In this document: in pieces, positions 60,017 through 64,000 of the stretch | Position numbering within the stretch: position 1 is the stretch's first letter | Layout of the letters: every line of letters starts with the position of its first letter | NCBI RefSeq assembly: GCF_014649395.1 | Contig: NZ_BMSY01000011.1 | Span: 1 to 64,000, forward strand | Length of the DNA stretch: 64,000 nucleotides | Origin: Streptomyces aureoverticillatus | GTDB lineage: Bacteria; Actinomycetota; Actinomycetes; Streptomycetales; Streptomycetaceae | Direction: 5' to 3' | Made by a program: the position numbers and the translations under genes | The notes under the pieces: generated by a model | Seen by the model: the letters and a program-made list of their open reading frames with translations, nothing else | What the model was told of the DNA's origin: nothing | Databases searched by the model: none

Positions 60017-60652
60017 ATGCACATCGAGAAGGCCCGCGCCCGCCACGTCCTGCCGGAGTTCACCGAGCGCACCAGTTCGGGGCTCCGCACGCTGGATCCG
60101 TACTCCAAGCTCCTCGACGAGCGGATCGTCTTCCTCGGCACGCCGGTCGACGACGTCTCCGCGAACGACGTGATGGCACAGCTCCTGCACCTGGAACACC
60201 TCGCGCCGGACCGGGACATCTCGCTGTACATCAACTCGCCCGGCGGCTCCTTCAGCGCGACCACGGCGATCTACGACACCCTGCGGTACACGACCTGCGA
60301 CGTGGAGACCGTCTGCCTCGGCCAGGCCGCGTCCGCCGCCGCGGTGCTGCTCGCCGCGGGCACGCCGGGGAAGCGGTCGATCCTGCCCGGCGCGCGTGTG
60401 CTGCTCCAGCAGCCGGAACTCCCGGAGGCGTTGCGGGGCCAGCCGACCGACCTCGCCATCCAGGCCGACGAACTGCGGCGCGTCCGCGCCCTCCTGGAGG
60501 AGCTGCTCGTACGGCACACGGGGCGCAGCCCCGAGCAGGTCACGGCGGACATCGAGCGCGACACCATCCTGGACGCCGCGGCCGCGGTGGAGTACGGCCT
60601 GGTGGATCAGGTCGTGCCGAGCCGCAAGGCCTCGCGCGCGGACGCCGGGTGA
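60017..60652 (+). CDS. ClpP-like protease subunit with His replaced by Gln in the catalytic triad
   Basis: 211 residues from the ATG at 60017 with GGAGG 7 bases upstream. The ClpP fold is complete: YINSPGGSFSATTAIYDTL, the nucleophile elbow CLGQAASAAAVLL (Ser106), and TADIERDTILDAAAAVEYGLVDQVV (Asp182). The catalytic-His strand, normally RVMIHQP, reads RVLLQQPE, so Gln131 occupies the His position (codon CAG). The protein may be inactive, work only in mixed rings with another ClpP, or act structurally. The location next to urease genes suggests the Streptomyces clpP5 locus. Followed by a small coupled gene. Confidence 0.92.
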   Translation: MHIEKARARHVLPEFTERTSSGLRTLDPYSKLLDERIVFLGTPVDDVSANDVMAQLLHLEHLAPDRDISLYINSPGGSFSATTAIYDTLRYTTCDVETVCLGQAASAAAVLLAAGTPGKRSILPGARVLLQQPELPEALRGQPTDLAIQADELRRVRALLEELLVRHTGRSPEQVTADIERDTILDAAAAVEYGLVDQVVPSRKASRADAG

Positions 60653-60659
60653 GGTCCCG

Positions 60660-60989
60660 GTGCTGCCCGAACTGCCGCCACTGCCCGCCCTGACGCGCGC
60701 CGAGGGCGAGGTGGTCGACGCCTACCTGGCGGTGGTGGACCTCGTCGGCCGGATCAATCCGGCGCGCGCCGAGCACACGTACGGCGGACTGCGCGCCGCG
60801 CAGGCGCTCGTCAGCAGGGCGACGGAACTGCGGGACGCGCTGGCCCTGATGCACCGGCGGGGCGAAACGGACGTCCACACGGCGACGTTGGCGCGGGCCC
60901 TGCGGGTCCTCGACGGCGAGCGGCGCGCCGCGCGCGTGACCGTGCCGCCGCCCGCCGTCGGCGAGGACGCGCCGCCGACGGCGGGTTGA
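60660..60989 (+). CDS. Small helical protein downstream of the clpP-like gene
   Basis: 109 residues from a GTG 7 bases after the clpP-like stop, with GAGG upstream. The sequence VVDAYLAVVDLVGRINPARAEHTYGGLRAAQALVSRATELRDALALMHRRGE is predominantly amphipathic helix, with a Pro-rich end. I do not recognise a family. Its position implies coexpression and perhaps partnership with the ClpP-like protein. Confidence 0.7.
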   Translation: MLPELPPLPALTRAEGEVVDAYLAVVDLVGRINPARAEHTYGGLRAAQALVSRATELRDALALMHRRGETDVHTATLARALRVLDGERRAARVTVPPPAVGEDAPPTAG

Positions 60990-61440
60990 GCCGGGACCCG
61001 GACACAGGCGGGACGGCCGGCCGCCACGGGTGCCGCGCCGAGGGTGCGCCGTCGCGCCGGCCGCCCGTGGGAGCGCCCCGGCCGCAGCGCGCCCGCGCCG
61101 TCCGCCCGTTGCGGGGGCGGACAGGTGCGGACGCGAAGGGCGCGGCGTCCGGCGTGGCTGAAAGTACGACCAGACGTGGTAGCCCTATCGGTGTACGAAT
61201 CGCTCGTACACACGAGCCTCTCGAGTTGCGCAACTCCCGTACGCGGCACCCGGAACGGGACGTTCCGGTGCTGTTCGGGCAATCGTCTCCGGGTGTGATC
61301 TGAGTCCTTTTCAGGCGCTGTCCACCCGAACGGGTCAGCCGTGAGGAGCCTCACATACTGCCGATTCGGCTCGGTTTTTTCGCCACTCTCGGGTGAAGAT
61401 CCCTTCCGACGACAAGCCCCCGCCACAAGCGGCGGGGCGG
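60990..61440 (+). other. Gene-free region upstream of the riboswitch
   Basis: No convincing reading frame. Two small hairpins, GTGAGG-AG-CCTCAC (61341-61354) and GCCGATTCGGC (61360-61370), the latter followed by TCGGTTTTTT, suggest a terminator just before the riboswitch transcript. The promoter for the NlpC/P60 transcript should be in this region or directly after it. Confidence 0.45.
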
Positions 61441-61620
61441 TCCGGGCGGACGCCGAGTCCTGCCGCCACCCGGATGCCCGGTCGACATCTGTGCATCGGC
61501 AGGAGTGGAGGACCCAGTAAGGCGGGCCGTCCGGGAGACCGGCCGGTCCTTGGGGTGAAGTCGTACGCGACCGGGCATCTTCGCCTGCCCGAACCCGACA
61601 GGTCATCCTTCACAGGCGGC
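61441..61620 (+). ncRNA. c-di-AMP riboswitch (ydaO/yuaA type)
   Basis: The leader of the NlpC/P60 gene contains the ydaO landmarks in order: GCCGAGTCCTGCC (61452), AGGAGTGGAGGACCC (61501), CCTTGGGGTGAA (61548) and GCCCGAACCCGACAGG (61587). In Streptomyces this riboswitch precedes cell-wall hydrolase genes and turns them off when c-di-AMP is high. CGCCTG near 61581 can pair with CAGGCG near 61612, just before the ribosome-binding site. Boundaries are approximate. Confidence 0.88.
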
Positions 61621-61636
61621 TGACGAAGGGTTGCGC

Positions 61637-62110
61637 ATGACTGCGCTGAATCGTGTTCCGTCGCTGCTGACGAGGGCCGGTACCGCATCGGCACTCACGC
61701 TCGCCGCCGTGGGCGGCACCATCGTGGCCCCCGGGCTCACCTCCGAGGCCGAGGCCGCCACACACGGGACGAAGGCGCTCAAGATCGCGGCATCCAAGAA
61801 GGGCTCGCCGTACGGCTACGGAGCCGCGGGGCCGCACCGGTTCGACTGCTCGGGCCTCACGCTCTACTCGTACAAGCGCGTGGGCAAGAAGCTGCCGCGA
61901 ACCGCCGCGCAGCAGTACAACAAGACCCGCCATGTCTCGAAGGCCAACCGCACCCGCGGCGACCTGGTCTTCTTCCACTCCGGCCGGAACGTCTACCACG
62001 TCGGCATCTACGCCGGTAAGGGCAAGATCTGGCACGCCCCGAAGCGGGGCACGGTGGTGCGGCTCGAGAAGATCTGGACCAACAGCGTCTGGTACGGCCG
62101 GGTCCGCTGA
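61637..62110 (+). CDS. Secreted NlpC/P60-family cell-wall endopeptidase
   Basis: 157 residues from the ATG at 61637 (GAAGGG upstream). The signal peptide ends near AEA-ATHG (about 41). The catalytic domain has Cys71 in RFDCSGLT, His121 in VYHVGIYAG and a third polar residue, His133, in IWHAPKRG. It hydrolyses stem-peptide bonds in peptidoglycan. It carries no LysM or coiled-coil domain, so it is a minimal hydrolase. The c-di-AMP riboswitch links it to osmotic and wall homeostasis. Confidence 0.94.
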   Translation: MTALNRVPSLLTRAGTASALTLAAVGGTIVAPGLTSEAEAATHGTKALKIAASKKGSPYGYGAAGPHRFDCSGLTLYSYKRVGKKLPRTAAQQYNKTRHVSKANRTRGDLVFFHSGRNVYHVGIYAGKGKIWHAPKRGTVVRLEKIWTNSVWYGRVR

Positions 62111-62261
62111 CCCGGGGGGCGGACGGCGGACGGCGGCCGTGAGGCGCTGCCGCCGTCCGCCCGGCCTGGCGGGAGCCCGCGTGAGCGGCGCACACCGCCG
62201 TCCGGGGGCGGCTCGGCCGGTGCGAGGAGTGGATCGCGCCCGCGCGGGTTACTCGTACTGC

Positions 62262-62903
62262 ATGTCCGACCACGACCCCCACCCAGCGGGCACGTCCCCT
62301 CCTGACCCGGCGGGCCCGTCCCGCTCGACGGGTGCGGCCCTGAACAACGGCCGCAACGAGACCCCGCTCGAACGCGCGGACCGCAATTTCATCGAGCTCC
62401 TGCAAGAGCTGAGGGTCACTCAGACCGGTGTACAGATCCTCTTCGCGTTCCTGCTCACGCTCGCCTTCACACCCCGCTTCCCGTCGCTGGACACCATGCA
62501 GCGCGCCACGTACGTGACCACGCTGCTGCTCGCCGTCCTGGCCGCCGCCCTGTTCACCGCGCCCGCCGCGGTGCACCGGGGGCTGTTCCAGCGCGGCGCC
62601 AAGCCGCTGATCGTCCGGGTGTCGTCGCGGCTCGCCGGGGTCGGACTCACCGTTCTGGTCCTCGCGCTCACGGGTTCGGTCCTGCTCGTCGTGGACGTCG
62701 CGGCGAGCCGCACCGGCGCGGTGTTCGCCGCCGCGGGCACGCTGCTGGCGTGCGGCGGGCTGTGGGGGCTGCTGCCGCGCGCGGTCGCACGGGCCGGGGA
62801 ACGCGCGGGCGAGGTCCGGCCGGCCGACGACCGGGAGGACGGGGACGACGATCGGCGTGACGGGACGTCCGGCAGCGGAGGCAGGGGCGACGGACTCACA
62901 TGA
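62262..62903 (+). CDS. DUF6328-like membrane protein
   Basis: 213 residues from the ATG at 62262. NETPLERADRNFIELLQELRVTQTGVQILFAFLLTLAFTPRF is the signature region, an amphipathic segment leading into four membrane helices (about 60-160). A charged Asp/Arg/Gly-rich tail follows. I recognise the family as DUF6328, function unknown. Same strand as the NlpC/P60 gene but 151 bases away; convergent with the ATPase gene. Confidence 0.8.
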   Translation: MSDHDPHPAGTSPPDPAGPSRSTGAALNNGRNETPLERADRNFIELLQELRVTQTGVQILFAFLLTLAFTPRFPSLDTMQRATYVTTLLLAVLAAALFTAPAAVHRGLFQRGAKPLIVRVSSRLAGVGLTVLVLALTGSVLLVVDVAASRTGAVFAAAGTLLACGGLWGLLPRAVARAGERAGEVRPADDREDGDDDRRDGTSGSGGRGDGLT

Positions 62904-62963
62904 CCAACGGCGGCCGCCCGGCACCCCCTTCGTCCCCTTCGTCAACACGGCCCCACGCCGCCG

Positions 62964-63395
62964 TCAACTCTGCACCGGAACCGACCACGGCAACGTGATC
63001 CACACCGTCTTGCCGCCCTCCGCCGTGGGACAGACCGACAGCCTGCCGCCGCACTCGGCGGTGAGCCATCTGATGATGACCATGCCGCGGCCGTTGTCCT
63101 GCTGAACGGCGGCCGGCAGGCGCTTGGGGTAGCGCGGGTGGCTGTCGGTGACGCCGATGCGCAGCCGCTCGTCCCGGTCCAGCTGGACGTCCACGGTGAA
63201 GGTGGGCGACTGGCCGAGAGTGTGCTGCACGGCGTTCGTGGCGAGTTCGGAGACGATGAGCCGGACCGTGTCGGACACGGCGGCATCGGCCGGCAGACCC
63301 CACTCCGAGAGGACGTCGGCCACATACCGGCGGGCGGCGGAGACCGAGACAGGATCGCTCGGCAGAGTGACGGATGCTTCCTGGTGATCTGCCAT
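62964..63395 (-). CDS. HATPase_c-like ATP-binding regulator (RsbW/anti-sigma-like)
   Basis: 143 residues from the ATG at 63395 (the longer frame to 63533 lacks similarity). The single GHKL domain has the N-box VRLIVSELATNAVQHT, RIGVTDSHPR (G1-like), DNGRGMVIIRWLT (G2) and GGKTVWITLP. Stand-alone proteins of this kind act as anti-sigma factors or serine kinases in Streptomyces, usually beside XRE/DUF397 regulators. It is divergent from such an XRE gene. Confidence 0.9.
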   Translation of the reverse strand: MADHQEASVTLPSDPVSVSAARRYVADVLSEWGLPADAAVSDTVRLIVSELATNAVQHTLGQSPTFTVDVQLDRDERLRIGVTDSHPRYPKRLPAAVQQDNGRGMVIIRWLTAECGGRLSVCPTAEGGKTVWITLPWSVPVQS

Positions 63396-63657
63396 GGCGA
63401 CGCTGTCCCTTTCCCACCGGGACCGGACTCCGACTCGTGGCGGAAGAACTCGAGGACAGTCCCGGAACTGGTGCTTCGCGCCAGACTGCCACTCCTGGGC
63501 CGGTGACGCGCGGCGATCCACCGAGATGTGCATATATCTGTCGCTCGAAGCGGTGAACTCTGCGACGGCAGACCGTATTTGGGCGCAATGCCGACGCTTC
63601 CTCTACTGTCTGCCACTGTCCCGTACGGTTGGCGCGGACGTCCGGAAGGAGACGGAC

Positions 63658-64000
63658 ATGCAGTACGGTCCCGCGGTGCGGCGCCGCAAACTCGGCGCGG
63701 AGTTGCGGGCGCTGCGCGGGCAGGCCGGACTCACCAGCGGCGAGGCGGCCGCGCGCGTCGGCTGGCACCAGTCGAAGGTGAGCCGGATCGAGACCGGGCG
63801 CTCCGGAGTGCGCGCGTCGGACGTGCGGCTGCTCCTCGAGGCGTACGAGGTGGAGGACCCGCAGTTGCGGGAGCTGCTGGTGGCGCTCGCGGGCGGGGGT
63901 GACGAGACCGGGCGGCACCACTGGTGGCACGCCTACCGTGGCCTGCTGCCGCCCGCCTACCGGGATTTCATCAGCCTGGAGTCGCAGGCCTGCCGGGTGC
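63658..64000 (+). CDS. XRE-family regulator with DUF5753-like start (cut by window edge)
   Basis: Starts at the ATG at 63658 after GGAAGGAG; 114 codons are visible. Helix-turn-helix at about 12-68 (LRALRGQAGLTSGEAAARVGWHQSKVSRIETGRSG). The region from WWHAYRGLLPPAYRDFISLE matches the start of DUF5753. These regulators commonly pair with small DUF397 proteins and HATPase partners like the divergent gene. The C-terminus lies outside the window. Confidence 0.93.
   Translation, partial: MQYGPAVRRRKLGAELRALRGQAGLTSGEAAARVGWHQSKVSRIETGRSGVRASDVRLLLEAYEVEDPQLRELLVALAGGGDETGRHHWWHAYRGLLPPAYRDFISLESQACRV

Noticed and set aside
1..64000. CRISPR arrays, rRNA, transposases, phage genes or plasmid functions
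   Set aside because: None found; the tandem repeats present are too few, too short or in frame, without spacer structure.

Overview
The window looks like chromosomal DNA of a Streptomyces or close relative. It has very high GC, coding regions with GC-rich third positions, GTG as well as ATG starts, Streptomyces-type subtilisin inhibitors, an AfsR-like SARP regulator, a class F sortase, a c-di-AMP riboswitch before an NlpC/P60 gene, and the order urease cluster - membrane protein - Phd antitoxin - ClpP-like gene. No rRNA, tRNA, CRISPR array, transposase or prophage was seen.

Layout. 1-3.4 kb: kdpF followed directly by two kdpD-type sensor kinases (the second runs off the edge), preceded by phased direct repeats. 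3.4-8.1 kb: an NAD-binding oxidoreductase divergent from a 1210-residue SARP/NB-ARC/TPR regulator with five 11-bp repeats in its promoter. 8.4-18 kb: subtilisin inhibitor, cupin-GNAT pair, TauD-like dioxygenase, lipoamide dehydrogenase, MMPL transporter, MFS exporter, PEP mutase-like lyase. 18-20.3 kb: a cell-surface protein with a degenerate sorting signal, its neighbour class F sortase, and a peptidoglycan amidase. 20.4-26 kb: DGPF protein and ECF sigma factor, LysR regulator, small RHH-like protein, asparagine synthetase. 26-32.4 kb: TetR/EamA pair with twin operators, a second TetR, an oxidoreductase, an MmyB-type regulator and a type III polyketide synthase. 32.5-41.9 kb: repeat-containing membrane protein coupled to a TRIC-type channel, GNAT, asparaginase, Tat-exported protein, acyl-CoA dehydrogenase/TetR pair, peptide deformylase, murT-gatD. 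42-48.4 kb: pfkA, CtaG-like assembly factor, tiny membrane protein, second subtilisin inhibitor, acyltransferase, YbaK-like deacylase, secreted tripeptidyl aminopeptidase.

48.6-52.1 kb, all on the minus strand: a fatty-acid desaturase, three consecutive DUF5994-like proteins and a small membrane protein, perhaps a membrane or stress response module. 52.5-57.4 kb: complete ureABCFGD with a GlnR-like box upstream and no ureE. 57.6-64 kb: TetR/membrane protein pair, orphan Phd/YefM antitoxin with TGTACA operator, a ClpP-like protein with glutamine at the catalytic histidine position, the ydaO-type riboswitch and its NlpC/P60 hydrolase, a DUF6328-like membrane protein, and a divergent ATPase/XRE pair whose XRE gene is cut by the window end.

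Recurring themes are phased or palindromic operator candidates before regulators, in-frame 36-bp repeats in two genes, and short tandem duplications that span the stop codon of four genes. No wholly new system is proven. The best candidates are the altered ClpP/antitoxin neighbourhood, the desaturase/DUF5994 array, the RPASG-type sortase substrate pair and the type III PKS/MmyB pair.
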